The notes under the pieces are model-generated. The model was not told the DNA's origin and searched no databases. It worked only from the letters and a program-made list of their open reading frames with translations. A stretch of 64,000 nt of DNA. It comes from Lactococcus nasutitermitis. GTDB lineage: Bacteria > Bacillota > Bacilli > Lactobacillales > Streptococcaceae. Positions 54,105 through 62,532 of the stretch are shown one piece after another; position 1 is the first letter of the stretch, and each line of letters opens with the position of its first letter. Position numbers and translations under genes: made by a program. The stretch spans positions 1 through 64,000 of the forward strand of contig NZ_BOVQ01000008.1 in assembly GCF_018403765.1 (NCBI RefSeq), given 5' to 3'.

Positions 54105-54959
54105 CTATGAATGAGGTTTATTGAATTTATCACGAAGTTGCAATGCTTTTTCGGGGTGGTCGGTGATGATGGCTTCGACATTTTCTTGGTAGGCGATTTG
54201 CATTTCTAGGCTGTTGTTGATTGTCCAAAGACGAATGGGTTTTGGGTTGCTCATCGTCTGATTTGGATTATCAAATGCGTAAGTTTTTTTGGGATGGATG
54301 CTTGTGATGAAATCTTGTTTATTGCCTAAAATGACGTCTTTTTTGTGATTGTAAGTAAGATAAGCAAGCTCTGTCGTTTGCTCTAGTTTGTGAATAATCG
54401 CAAGTGAGGAAAGGTTAAATGAACTGTAGAGATAGCTAAATTGCCAGTTTTGGCTGGTCATTTGATGTGAAAGGAGTTTTTCGATATCAGGATAATGATA
54501 TTTGTCGGTTTTAATCTCAATATTGAGACTTCCTGTGAAATTTTGCTCAGTCAGCAATGTGAGAACTTCATTTAATGTTGGGATTTTTTCATTTGCAAAA
54601 CCTGGGGAGAACCAGCTGCCAGCATCTAGTTTTTTGATGTCGGCGAGAGTGAGTTTGCGCACGAGACCTTTTGCGTTTGTTGTGCGGTCAACTTTTTCAT
54701 CGTGGATGACAATGAGCTGATTGTCTGCGCTTAGGTGGACGTCAAGTTCAATTCCGTCAGATTGGACGCGGATGGCTTCTTGGAAAGAGGCTAGTGTATT
54801 TTCTGGTCGGTTTGATTTTGAGCCACGATGAGCGAAGATGGCTGTTTGTGCCTCGTGCTGTGCTGGTTGATGTGTGTTTAGCCAAGATTTAACTTTCTTG
54901 GCTTTGTGTTTGGCAACTTTTTTGTCAATTTTGTGAGCGATTTTTTGTAATGGATTCAT
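54105..54959 (-). CDS. Glycerophosphodiester phosphodiesterase
   Basis: The product has 284 residues. The GDPD fold is shown by FAHRGSKSNRPENTLASF near residues 43-60, GIELDVHLSADNQ with metal-binding residues, and IHDEKVDRTTN. It cleaves glycerophosphodiesters to glycerol-3-phosphate and an alcohol. The N-terminus is basic and lacks an export signal, so it acts inside the cell. It is followed by a terminator. Its upstream region is the mosaic repeat of 54966-55200. Confidence 0.9.
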   Translation of the reverse strand: MNPLQKIAHKIDKKVAKHKAKKVKSWLNTHQPAQHEAQTAIFAHRGSKSNRPENTLASFQEAIRVQSDGIELDVHLSADNQLIVIHDEKVDRTTNAKGLVRKLTLADIKKLDAGSWFSPGFANEKIPTLNEVLTLLTEQNFTGSLNIEIKTDKYHYPDIEKLLSHQMTSQNWQFSYLYSSFNLSSLAIIHKLEQTTELAYLTYNHKKDVILGNKQDFITSIHPKKTYAFDNPNQTMSNPKPIRLWTINNSLEMQIAYQENVEAIITDHPEKALQLRDKFNKPHS

Positions 54960-54965
54960 AATTTT

Positions 54966-55068
54966 GTTTTGACGGGGCTACAAACTGACAATTTCGTTAT
55001 CAGTTCACCCTGTCCAAGAAGGCTGAGAATAAATTCACTAGCCCCTACGGCAGTTCTGTTAAAAATAC
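54966..55068. repeat. P1-bounded structured element, long copy 1
   Basis: Starts TTTTGACGGGG and ends TTCTGTTAAAAA. It contains AACTGA/TCAGTT (hairpin 1) and GGCTGAGAA, TAAA, TTCACTAGCC (hairpin 2). The copy at 62412-62520 has AACTTA/TAAGTT at hairpin 1, a compensated pair. Confidence 0.75.
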
Positions 55069-55210
55069 TAGCATATTCATATCTCCGCTTCGCTACGCTG
55101 TCCATACCACAGGTGTCCGTTTTGTCACCATTGCTAAAGCAATGGACAAAAAGGCTTGCTCTAAGTGACTAAAGTCACAAGGCAAAATGGTAAGTGAGCA
55201 AGCTCATAAC
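55069..55210. repeat. Further hairpin mosaic between gdpD and the HD gene
   Basis: Stems include CCATTGC, TAAA, GCAATGG and GTGACT/AGTCAC nested in a longer GCTTGCTC/GAGCAAGC pairing. There is no coding sequence. Together with the preceding element it fills the 263-base gap. Confidence 0.55.
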
Positions 55211-55222
55211 GACTATCCTATG

Positions 55223-55864
55223 TCAAAAATAATTGCTTTCGTTTTCAATGGCTTTGACGAAATCGTGCATGATTTTATCACGTTTTGCACCTATTTTACG
55301 GGCTTCTGCGGTGTTGAGCAAATCTTGGAGTAAAAATAATTTTTCATAAAAGTGATTGATTGTGCAGCCTGTATTTTGATGATACGTTTCTTTGGTGAGA
55401 TTTTTGACAGCTTTGTCAGTAGACTTGTAAAGCTCTCGTCCGTGTGCCCAGCCGTATTCGAGCGTACGGATAATTCCCAATGCGCCCATCGCGTCAAGTC
55501 TGTCTGCATCTTGGACGATTTGACCGTTGATGTCAAGCGTTTTTCGTTCTATCAAATTTGCTGAAAAGCTGATGTTGTCAATAATCTCGAAAATTTTATT
55601 TTTGACAGTTTTGTCAAAAAATATTTCATCTAAAAAATTACTGACAAGTGCTTTTTGACCTGCTACATTGTCTGTCAATTTTTCGTCATAAGTATCATGG
55701 AGATAGCAGGCGCACAAAACGAGTTCGCGGTCTGCTGACGGTTCTGTCAAAAGAATTTTTTCAGCAAGTGCTACAACGCGCGTGATATGGTCAAATCCAT
55801 GTCCGTCATTATTTTGCGCGTGTATATTTTTTGCAAAATTGGCGATTTTTTCTAATCTGTTCAT
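55223..55864 (-). CDS. HD-domain phosphohydrolase
   Basis: The product has 213 residues with HD-family metal ligands: an early histidine in HGFDH, LHDTYDE (HD pair) and QDADRLDAMG. It resembles YedJ/YpgQ-type hydrolases acting on nucleotides. Two repeat-derived stretches are present: FFDKTVKNK (P1 at 55599-55620) and DKAVKNLTK. The ATG follows weak GAATTAC. Its neighbours give no clue to substrate. Confidence 0.85.
   Translation of the reverse strand: MNRLEKIANFAKNIHAQNNDGHGFDHITRVVALAEKILLTEPSADRELVLCACYLHDTYDEKLTDNVAGQKALVSNFLDEIFFDKTVKNKIFEIIDNISFSANLIERKTLDINGQIVQDADRLDAMGALGIIRTLEYGWAHGRELYKSTDKAVKNLTKETYHQNTGCTINHFYEKLFLLQDLLNTAEARKIGAKRDKIMHDFVKAIENESNYF
55599..55620. repeat. P1 variant inside the HD gene
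   Basis: TTTTTGACA, GTTT, TGTCAAAAA, read on the minus strand as FFDKTVKN. A 28-base block here (55592-55619) also occurs in rexA. Confidence 0.8.
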
Positions 55865-55955
55865 TTGTAATTCTCATTAATTTTGGGTTTGCTTAGGTGA
55901 AGTTTCGCAATTGAGCAACAGCATTAGCCAAGATTTTGCCGTGTGAAACGTTCTT

Positions 55956-56981
55956 TTATTTGAAATAGTTAATGCCCATTGCATTTTTTACTTCGTCAAG
56001 TGTTGCTGCGGCGACGGCTTCAGCTTTTTCTGAACCTGCTTTGAGCATGGCATAAATATAATCCATGTTTTTGGCGAGTTCGATACGACGTTCGCGGATG
56101 GGTGAAAGTTCACGGTCGAGAATATCAAGTAAATAGCGTTTTGTCTTGACATCTCCGAGTCCGCCGGCTTGATACTGTGCTTTCATCTCAGCAATCTGGC
56201 TGGCGTCATCTGCATTTCCAAAAATATCAAGATAATGAAAGACCATATTTCCCTCAATTTTACCAGGGTCTGAAACCTTGATATGGTCGGGGTCAGTGTA
56301 CATACTCATGACTTTTGTTTTGAGCGTGTCAAGGTCATCAGCGAGGAAAATACCGTTGTTGAGAGATTTAGACATTTTGGCGTTACCATCAAGTCCTGGT
56401 AGTCGTCCAGCGGCTTCATTTTCAGGGTAAATACCTTCTGGTTCAACGAGAGCTTCGGTGTTGTAGGCATTGTTGAAACTACGTACAATCTCGCGTGTTT
56501 GCTCAATCATTGGTTTTTGGTCATTGCCAACGGGAACGAGATTTGCCTTGAATGCAGTGATATCAGCCGCTTGTGAGACAGGATAGACTAAAAATCCTGC
56601 AGGGATTGACTCACCAAATCCTTTTTGAGAAATTTCTGTTTTGACGGTTGGATTGCGCTCAAGACGGGCGAGAGAAACGAGGTTCATGTAGTACATCGAA
56701 AGTTCCGCGAGTTCGGGAATTTGTGATTGGATGAAAATCGTTGATTTTTCAGGGTCAAGTCCAGCGGCGAGATAGTCGAGGGCAACATCACCGACAGATT
56801 GGATGATTTTTTCTGGTTCTTTGGCGTGGTCAGTCAGAGCTTGCTGGTCAGCGAGAAAGACGAACATATTGTATTTGCCTTCGTTTTGCAGCTTGACACG
56901 ATTTTGTAGAGAGCCGACGTAGTGTCCGATGTGGAGTTTTCCTGTTGGACGGTCGCCTGTTAAGATGATTGGTTTTGTCAT
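55956..56981 (-). CDS. trpS: Tryptophanyl-tRNA synthetase
   Basis: TrpS charges tRNA-Trp. The 341-residue class I synthetase has [15 protein letters not shown] (HIGH motif, near residues 9-23) and KMSKS in [11 protein letters not shown]. The synthetase is preceded by a T-box leader, so it is induced when uncharged tRNA-Trp rises. It stands as a single gene. Confidence 0.96.
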   Translation of the reverse strand: MTKPIILTGDRPTGKLHIGHYVGSLQNRVKLQNEGKYNMFVFLADQQALTDHAKEPEKIIQSVGDVALDYLAAGLDPEKSTIFIQSQIPELAELSMYYMNLVSLARLERNPTVKTEISQKGFGESIPAGFLVYPVSQAADITAFKANLVPVGNDQKPMIEQTREIVRSFNNAYNTEALVEPEGIYPENEAAGRLPGLDGNAKMSKSLNNGIFLADDLDTLKTKVMSMYTDPDHIKVSDPGKIEGNMVFHYLDIFGNADDASQIAEMKAQYQAGGLGDVKTKRYLLDILDRELSPIRERRIELAKNMDYIYAMLKAGSEKAEAVAAATLDEVKNAMGINYFK

Positions 56982-57006
56982 TATTTTTTTCCTTCTTTTT
57001 TTGAAA

Positions 57007-57277
57007 ATAAAAAACGTCGGTAGAACATTGTGAAAAATGCTCTACGGGCGTTATATGCGCGGTACCACCGTAATTTGAAATTCTTAGAATTTCCTTATCT
57101 TTATCTCATGTTTTATAATGAAATGAAGTGCTTTTTAACGGGAGCAGCGTGATTTTTATTTGCTTGAAATCAGTTGTATTCACAAAAATCAGCCCATTCG
57201 CTTTGGAGAAGACATCTGTTTGCACAACCACAGACTTCCTAGGGAATTCTCACTAAAGTTACTTTTCTGATAATGAA
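57007..57277 (-). promoter_or_regulatory. T-box riboswitch (tRNA-Trp) with terminator
   Basis: On the minus strand the T-box core GGTGGTACCGCG lies at about 57058-57069 (reading backward). The terminator ACGCCCGTAGAGCA...TGTTCTACCGACGT with TTTTTT lies at 57011-57052. Stem I ends in GAATGGGCT, where TGG (57194-57196) is the probable tryptophan specifier. Uncharged tRNA-Trp would stabilise the antiterminator. Confidence 0.92.
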
Positions 57278-57306
57278 ATTTTACCTTTATTTTGCGAATT
57301 TGTCAA
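57278..57306 (-). promoter_or_regulatory. trpS leader promoter
   Basis: TTGACA (57301-57306), 17 bases, TAAAAT (57278-57283) on the minus strand. Confidence 0.85.
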
Positions 57307-57426
57307 TGTTTGATGAGTGTTTTCTAAAGAATATTTTGTGAGAGCAATTTCTTGTGTTTCATTTTAGAAAGCGTTATACTATGGGTGTAAAAAGAGTTTG
57401 ACATTTTCTTTGAGGAGGATAAAAAT
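57307..57426 (+). promoter_or_regulatory. osmC upstream region
   Basis: TATACT near 57377 is a plausible -10. A weak cre-like AGAAAGCGTTATAC overlaps it. GAGGAGG precedes the ATG. Confidence 0.4.
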
Positions 57427-57864
57427 ATGGCAAATATATCAAAAGCTTCGGCACATTGGGAAGATGGGTTAGAAGATGGATTCGGGACGATTAGTTTGGA
57501 ATCTTCGCAGGTTTTGACTGAGTCGCCTTACAATTTTAAGGCGCGTGCTGAACATTCCGCAAGTATCACGACACCTGAGGAGTTGCTTGGTGCAGCGCAC
57601 GCTGCCTGTTTCAGTATGGCTTTTGCAATGGTGCTGGGGCAAAAAGGATTAACTGCAAAGTCGATTGATACGACAGCAGATGTGACTTTTGCTGTGACGG
57701 CTGATGGGCCTGCGATTACGGAGATTCATTTGACAAATCATTCTGTGATTTCTGGAATTTCTGAAGCTGATTTTCAGGAAATCGCGCAAGTGGTTAAGGA
57801 AAGTTGTCCTGTGTCTAAGGCTTTGGCTACTGTAAATATTACGCTAGAGGCTCATTTGGATTGA
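57427..57864 (+). CDS. osmC: OsmC/Ohr-family peroxidase
   Basis: OsmC reduces organic hydroperoxides. The 145-residue protein has the two reactive cysteines in HAACFSMAF and ESCPVSKAL, and the N-terminal HWEDGLEDGFGT. Size and motif are those of the OsmC branch. TTGAGGAGG precedes the ATG. It shares a bidirectional terminator with tetR and is divergent from trpS. Confidence 0.92.
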   Translation: MANISKASAHWEDGLEDGFGTISLESSQVLTESPYNFKARAEHSASITTPEELLGAAHAACFSMAFAMVLGQKGLTAKSIDTTADVTFAVTADGPAITEIHLTNHSVISGISEADFQEIAQVVKESCPVSKALATVNITLEAHLD

Positions 57865-57874
57865 GATTAAAAGT

Positions 57875-57901
57875 AAAAATGAGCTGTGTTGGCTCATTTT
57901 T
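57875..57901. terminator. Bidirectional terminator between osmC and tetR
   Basis: A 10-bp stem AAAAATGAGC/GCTCATTTTT. Confidence 0.92.
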
Positions 57902-58436
57902 TTGTAGTGAACGAAGGTGCGATGAGTGTCCAAATCGCTTCAAAGTCGGGCTGAAATTGCTTTTTCCAATAAGGCGCAAAAGCAGGATGATGAAAGCTGA
58001 TAAATACTTGTAGAATTGCTTTGAGTTGCTCTTTATCATTGATATGGCTGGCTTTTGTGAGACTATCGAGCAAGTGCTCACTGTGCTGACTTTCGAGGAC
58101 GGGATTTTGGCTGATAAAAGTGGTATAGAGCGAAAACATCTCAGGACTTTCAAAATAAGCGTGATTTTTGGCTGTCGTAAGTGTGAAAAGCCAGTCGTGG
58201 ACAATATCAGCGGGATTTTCTTTCTTTGTTTTGAAAGGAAAAATGTCGCTGAGAATATTGTCTAGCCAGCTGAGTGCGATATTTTCAAGGAGAGTTTGTT
58301 TATCTGCGAAGTGTTTGTAAATGGCGGCGTGAGTGAGACCGATTTTTGCGGCGATTTCAGACACAGTCACGTTTAACGCGCCTTTTTCTTCAATGAGTTG
58401 ACGGGCAGTGACTAAGATTTTTTCTCGTGTTTGCAT
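57894..58436 (-). CDS. TetR/AcrR-family regulator, leaderless
   Basis: The product has 180 residues from the ATG at 58436 (MQTREKILV). The N-terminal helix-turn-helix is TVSEIAAKIGLTHAAIYKHFADK. The extended -10 TGCTATAAT ends six bases upstream and there is no ribosome site, so the mRNA is probably leaderless. It is divergent from an SDR gene whose promoter carries two identical-format inverted repeats, its likely operators. The ligand is unknown. Confidence 0.88.
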   Translation of the reverse strand: MQTREKILVTARQLIEEKGALNVTVSEIAAKIGLTHAAIYKHFADKQTLLENIALSWLDNILSDIFPFKTKKENPADIVHDWLFTLTTAKNHAYFESPEMFSLYTTFISQNPVLESQHSEHLLDSLTKASHINDKEQLKAILQVFISFHHPAFAPYWKKQFQPDFEAIWTLIAPSFTTKK

Positions 58437-58442
58437 GGGTTT

Positions 58443-58451
58443 ATTATAGCA
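58443..58451 (-). promoter_or_regulatory. tetR extended -10, six bases before ATG
   Basis: TGCTATAAT on the minus strand; the same spacing to the start codon as at the S4 gene (25663). Confidence 0.65.
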
Positions 58452-58492
58452 CATTTGTTAAAGCGACGATATTTCACTTACGGTCAGTGCGA

Positions 58493-58559
58493 GTTACAAT
58501 TATTGACAAATGTAACTTTTAGTTTTACAATATGAGTTACAAAATATAGAAAGTGTAAC
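58493..58559 (+). promoter_or_regulatory. SDR promoter with two TetR-type operators
   Basis: GTTACA, 12 bases, TGTAAC occurs at 58493-58516 and again at 58536-58559. TTGACA (58503-58508) and TACAAT (58526-58531) have a 17-base spacer; operator 1 covers the -35 and operator 2 lies just after the -10, ideal for repression. Confidence 0.85.
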
Positions 58560-58565
58560 TTACAA

Positions 58566-59345
58566 ATGGAATTGAAAAATCATACAATCTTGATTACTGG
58601 CGGAACTTCGGGAATTGGGCTGGCTTTTGCACAGAAATTTGCTGAGCTGGGCAATCGGGTGATTATCACGGCGCGCAATCAGGAAAAATTGGACAAAGTT
58701 TTGGCTGAAAATCCTGATTTGACAGGTTTTGCGAGTGATGTTTCTGATGAAAAATCTTTGACAGAACTGTCAAAATTTATTGTGGCAAATTTTCCTGACT
58801 TGGACATTTTGTTGAACTCCGCAGGGATTATGCGGGCAATCAATCTTTTTGACGATGAGCTCTCGCTAGCAGAATTAACGGCGGAAGTGGATACGAACTT
58901 GCTGGGCACGATTGCGGTGACGCAGAAATTTTTGACAGTTCTGTCAAAAAATCATGGGACGGTCATCAATGTTAGTTCTGGGCTGTCAAATCTGGCGGAC
59001 GGTGCGCATCCGATTTATAATTTGACGAAGGCTGGTGTGCATTTTTACAGCGATGCATTGCGTGAACAGGCAAAGCATTTTGGACATGATTTGCGCGTGG
59101 TTGAGCTGGTTCCACCGCTTGTGGCTGAGACAAATCTGGAGGCACATTCGGATACGACGGCGCCAAATAATATGCGTTTGTCGGATTTGATTGAGGAAAC
59201 TTTGACAGGTCTGTCAAAAAATGCTGAGCGCATTGATGCTGGATTTGCCAAGACTTTGCACACGATGGGCAAGGTTGACAGTGAAGAAAATACGCGAAAA
59301 CTCTCTGCCAGTATGCTGCGAAGCTATTTTCCACCAACGAAGTGA
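58566..59345 (+). CDS. Short-chain dehydrogenase/reductase (DltE type)
   Basis: The product has 259 residues. NAD(P) motif TGGTSGIGLAFA near residues 11-22, LNSAGIM, the catalytic serine VINVSSG and YNLTKAG with Tyr and Lys are all present. It resembles DltE/YvaG-type oxidoreductases of unknown substrate. No clear ribosome site precedes the ATG. Three P1 palindromes are read in frame (TELSKF, TVLSKN, TGLSKN). Confidence 0.9.
   Translation: MELKNHTILITGGTSGIGLAFAQKFAELGNRVIITARNQEKLDKVLAENPDLTGFASDVSDEKSLTELSKFIVANFPDLDILLNSAGIMRAINLFDDELSLAELTAEVDTNLLGTIAVTQKFLTVLSKNHGTVINVSSGLSNLADGAHPIYNLTKAGVHFYSDALREQAKHFGHDLRVVELVPPLVAETNLEAHSDTTAPNNMRLSDLIEETLTGLSKNAERIDAGFAKTLHTMGKVDSEENTRKLSASMLRSYFPPTK
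58757..58774. repeat. P1 palindrome in the SDR gene, copy 1
   Basis: TTTGACAG, AA, CTGTCAAA, read as LTELSK. Confidence 0.8.
58929..58950. repeat. P1 palindrome in the SDR gene, copy 2
   Basis: TTTTTGACAG, TT, CTGTCAAAAA, read as FLTVLSK. Confidence 0.85.
59201..59218. repeat. P1 palindrome in the SDR gene, copy 3
   Basis: TTTGACAG, GT, CTGTCAAA, read as LTGLSK. Confidence 0.8.
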
Positions 59346-59364
59346 TATAATGGAGTCAGAAATA

Positions 59365-59386
59365 TTTTTGACAGAATTGTCAAAAC
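59365..59386. repeat. P1 palindrome between the SDR and HAD genes
   Basis: TTTTTGACAG, AA, TTGTCAAAAC. A second half copy CTGTCAAAAA follows at about 59408-59417. Confidence 0.7.
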
Positions 59387-59436
59387 GCTTAGGCGCTTCA
59401 GTATCAGTCTGTCAAAAATAAAATGAGGCGGAAAAA

Positions 59437-60093
59437 ATGACAGAAGCAGTTGTATTTGACATGGACGGTGTGCTGATTGACTCGGAATATACGTATTTGG
59501 AGTCGAAAACGGAGATTTTGCGCGATGCTGGATTTCCCAAACCTGTGAGCTATCAGTATCAGTTTATGGGCACGACTTACGAGTTCATGTGGCAGGTAAT
59601 GAAAAACGAGCTGGGCTTGCCTGAGCCGATTGAGTATTACATGGACGAGATGAAAAAACGGCGTCAAGCAGTCATTGCTAAAGACGGAGTTCGTCCGATA
59701 AATGGTGCTGTTGAGCTGGTTCGGCGGATTCATGCAGCGGAAATTCCGCTTGCGGTCGCGTCAAGTTCGCCGAAATCTGATATTTTGCAAGCACTGACGG
59801 CGCTTGGAATTGACGACTGTTTTGACAAACTTGTCAGTGGCGAGGAAGTCGCGCATTCAAAACCTGCACCAGATGTTTATCTGGAAGCTGCACGGCAACT
59901 AGGTATTGCGCCGGAAAATTGTCTGGCATTTGAAGATACAAAAAACGGAAGTCGTTCAGCAAAAGCAGCAGGAATGTACGTTATCGGATTTGCCAATCCA
60001 GATTATCCTGTCCAAGATTTATCAGCTGCTGACGAAGTTGTCAAAAATTATGACGCGCTCAGCGCCGAGATTTTACAAAGAAAAATCAAATAA
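59437..60093 (+). CDS. HAD-family sugar-phosphatase/phosphoglucomutase-like protein
   Basis: The product has 218 residues. HAD motif I is VFDMDGVLIDSE near residues 5-16, motif II ASSSPKSD, and motif III/IV SKPAPDVYLEAA and FEDTKNGSRSAKAAG, as in the beta-phosphoglucomutase/phosphatase subfamily. Whether mutase or phosphatase cannot be told. GGCGGAAA precedes the ATG. It is followed by a terminator. Confidence 0.9.
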   Translation: MTEAVVFDMDGVLIDSEYTYLESKTEILRDAGFPKPVSYQYQFMGTTYEFMWQVMKNELGLPEPIEYYMDEMKKRRQAVIAKDGVRPINGAVELVRRIHAAEIPLAVASSSPKSDILQALTALGIDDCFDKLVSGEEVAHSKPAPDVYLEAARQLGIAPENCLAFEDTKNGSRSAKAAGMYVIGFANPDYPVQDLSAADEVVKNYDALSAEILQRKIK

Positions 60094-60101
60094 AACTGTT
60101 G

Positions 60102-60127
60102 AAAACGTGTGCAAAAACACGTTTTTT
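60102..60127 (+). terminator. Terminator after the HAD gene
   Basis: AAAACGTGT pairs with ACACGTTTT, loop GCAAAA, then T's. The next promoter (TGTTATAAT at 60127-60135) begins inside its T run. Confidence 0.85.
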
Positions 60128-60135
60128 GTTATAAT
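60127..60135 (+). promoter_or_regulatory. Extended -10 promoter of the amino acid permease gene
   Basis: TGTTATAAT lies 30 bases before the ATG, overlapping the preceding terminator. Confidence 0.6.
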
Positions 60136-60165
60136 GATATCAATACAAAAAAATAGAAAGTCAAA

Positions 60166-61434
60166 ATGAAAAAAACGAAACTTCTTTCGCCCTTCGCGAT
60201 TTTTCTGCTGGGCATCAATTCGATTATTGGCTCAGGCATTTTCCTGCTTTCAGGCAAGATTTACCAAGATGCTGGTACGAAAAGTCTACTCGCGATTTTG
60301 CTTGCTGGTGCATCCATCTTTGTGATTGCTTTTTCTTATGCAAATATGAGCAAGATTTATCCTGAAAATGGCGGAGCTTTCATCTATGCTAAAGAAACTT
60401 TTGGACGTTTTACCGGCTTTGTTGTCGGCATGATGACCTGGTTGCTAGGAACTGTCACACTTGCGACAGAAGTTTCAGCGCTTCTGACCGCTTTGAAAAT
60501 GATTGTTCCAAATTTGAACACACGATTGATTGGACTTGTGATTATTGCTCTGCTGGGAATTATCAGCTATTTTGGCACGTCAATTATCGCGGATTTGGAT
60601 AATATCACATCTTTTGTCAAAATTTTGATTGTGCTGGTTTTCGTGATTTCCTGTGTATGGCTGGTCAAAAGTGTGCATTTTGCCACACCAACAAATTTGA
60701 CAGATTCGTCAAAAAGTTTTGGTGGTTTTCTATCTGCTTATGGCACGATTTTCTTCTTTTTCACAGGATTTTCATTTCTCCCAGTCAATGCAGAAAAAAT
60801 GACAAATCCGTCAAAAAATTTACCAAAGATGATGGCACTTGTCATGTTGACTTGTATCAGTGTTTATCTGATTATCCAAGCAATTACGATTGGTACGCTC
60901 GGTGGAAAACTCCCTAATACAGTCGTTCCAGCAGCCACAGCATTCAGCAAGATTGTTGGGCCGATTGGCATTCCGCTTTTCATCATTGCCATTTGTATCT
61001 CAATTTTCGGTGTGATTGTTGCGACAAGTTTTAACACACCAACAATCCTCGCAAGTCTAGCAACCACTCATGAAGATATTCCGTTGGTCGTCGCAAAAAC
61101 GAGCAAATTTGGGACAGCCACTTTAGCAATTCTCTTGACAACAGTCGGCGCCATGGCACTTTTTCTCAGTGGAAATTACGTTTTCCTCAGCGGATTGACA
61201 GTATTCATGAGTTTTGTGCAATATCTCTCAACTGGACTTGCCAATATCAAGAAAAAATTTATTGTCATTGGAATAGGAACGGTCCTGTTCTCACTCGTTT
61301 TGCTGGCAAGTTTCACTGTGCCTGTACTGATATTTGGTTTTAGTATTCTCATTGTTCTTGTCGTGATTTATTTTATCGTGAAAGTTGATGATGAGCATTT
61401 AGAAGAAGTGAGAAAGTTAAAAAATGGTCAGTAA
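60166..61434 (+). CDS. APC-family amino acid permease
   Basis: The product has 422 residues with about 12 membrane helices. The APC signature GINSIIGSGIFLLSG in helix 1 and the later PENGGAFIYAKETFG match the amino acid-polyamine-organocation family. The substrate is not predictable. Two P1-like traces lie in frame near 60699 (NLTDSSKSF) and 60799. It overlaps the next gene by eleven bases. Confidence 0.9.
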   Translation: MKKTKLLSPFAIFLLGINSIIGSGIFLLSGKIYQDAGTKSLLAILLAGASIFVIAFSYANMSKIYPENGGAFIYAKETFGRFTGFVVGMMTWLLGTVTLATEVSALLTALKMIVPNLNTRLIGLVIIALLGIISYFGTSIIADLDNITSFVKILIVLVFVISCVWLVKSVHFATPTNLTDSSKSFGGFLSAYGTIFFFFTGFSFLPVNAEKMTNPSKNLPKMMALVMLTCISVYLIIQAITIGTLGGKLPNTVVPAATAFSKIVGPIGIPLFIIAICISIFGVIVATSFNTPTILASLATTHEDIPLVVAKTSKFGTATLAILLTTVGAMALFLSGNYVFLSGLTVFMSFVQYLSTGLANIKKKFIVIGIGTVLFSLVLLASFTVPVLIFGFSILIVLVVIYFIVKVDDEHLEEVRKLKNGQ

Positions 61435-62032
61435 AGAACGTTTAGGTGGTTTCATTGATGGGATTGTCGCAGTTATCATGACGATTATGCTTTTAGAATT
61501 TCGCCTACCAGCCACAGGACTTATTGGCGACTTTTTCAAGGAAAATCTCGTTTATTTGGTTGCTTACGGACTCAGTTTTATCTATGTGATTACTTCCTGG
61601 TTCAATCAGCAATATATGCTGATGCACGCAACGCATATCACACGCAAGATTTATTTTTCTTGTATGCTCTGGGTGCTTTCGCTCTCACTTTTGCCAGTAC
61701 TTGCTGCATGGACAGGGCGGACAATCAATATTTTTCATGATTTGGGACGACATTCGCCCCAAGCACCAGCCTTACTTTTTCTCGCCATGATTTTTCTGTG
61801 GGGCGTGAGTTATGCGCACATGGCAAATGCTTTTATCGCTGACAATCCCAAAGAAAAAGCAGAAATTATTCAAAAAATGGAAGTCTATCAATATTTGAGA
61901 CATCCGATTTGGCGGATTAGCATGATTTTAGCGTTTATCATCACCTTTTTCTATCCGCCATTTGTTTTTATCTACACCGCGGGCGAAATGACATTTGCTG
62001 TCCTTCGTTCACGCAATCAAACATTTCTTTAG
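61424..62032 (+). CDS. TMEM175-family potassium channel-like protein
   Basis: The product has 202 residues with about six membrane helices. The N-terminal GGFIDGIVAVIMTIMLLEF resembles the R/G-F-x-DG motif of bacterial TMEM175 (DUF1211) potassium channels. Gene overlap with the permease suggests joint expression, though a functional link is not known. Confidence 0.75.
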   Translation: MVSKERLGGFIDGIVAVIMTIMLLEFRLPATGLIGDFFKENLVYLVAYGLSFIYVITSWFNQQYMLMHATHITRKIYFSCMLWVLSLSLLPVLAAWTGRTINIFHDLGRHSPQAPALLFLAMIFLWGVSYAHMANAFIADNPKEKAEIIQKMEVYQYLRHPIWRISMILAFIITFFYPPFVFIYTAGEMTFAVLRSRNQTFL

Positions 62033-62052
62033 TAAAAAGGAGAACATAAAAA

Positions 62053-62397
62053 ATGACAAAAAAAGAATGGATTTATTGGACGATTAGTAGTTTGATTTTA
62101 TTATTGGCAAGTGTACTGGCGTTTTTGAACCACGGAGTTTACAGTGATATTTCATTTGTCCTGTTGATTGTTGGTGTTGTCGTGGGTTCATTTGTCGCAC
62201 CAGAAAAAGGCAAAGCCAAGCCCGCAGCGACAAAAATTTATCAGAAATTTTGGTTCTGGGCGATTATTTTTGTCATTCTCTATTGGTTCAGCCTTAATCT
62301 GAGCGGTGCAACCTTTGTCTCGCTGATGATGGTGATGCCAGTTTATTTCATCATTCTAAATCTCCTTGCCCTCAGATATGATATTCGCCGTGCTTAA
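62053..62397 (+). CDS. Small membrane protein
   Basis: The product has 114 residues with about four membrane helices (near 7-25, 30-48, 72-88 and 92-108). It has a lysine/proline-rich linker at 52-64. No family is recognised. AAAGGAG precedes the ATG. It ends the three-gene run of membrane proteins. Confidence 0.65.
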   Translation: MTKKEWIYWTISSLILLLASVLAFLNHGVYSDISFVLLIVGVVVGSFVAPEKGKAKPAATKIYQKFWFWAIIFVILYWFSLNLSGATFVSLMMVMPVYFIILNLLALRYDIRRA

Positions 62398-62411
62398 TTT
62401 TTGATAATAAA

Positions 62412-62520
62412 AAAGTTTTTGACAGAGGTACAAACTTACAACTTCGTTATAAGTTCACCTTGTCCGAGAAGGCTGAGAATAAATTCTCTAGCCCCTACGG
62501 CAAAACTGTCAAAAACTTTT
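62412..62520. repeat. P1-bounded structured element, long copy 2
   Basis: Perfect outer arms AAAAGTTTTTGACAG and CTGTCAAAAACTTTT frame an interior with AACTTA/TAAGTT, AGGT/ACCT and GGCTGAGAA, TAAA, TTCTCTAGCC. It lies between convergent genes and may also terminate transcription both ways. Confidence 0.8.
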
Positions 62521-62532
62521 TTTCTGTAAAAA

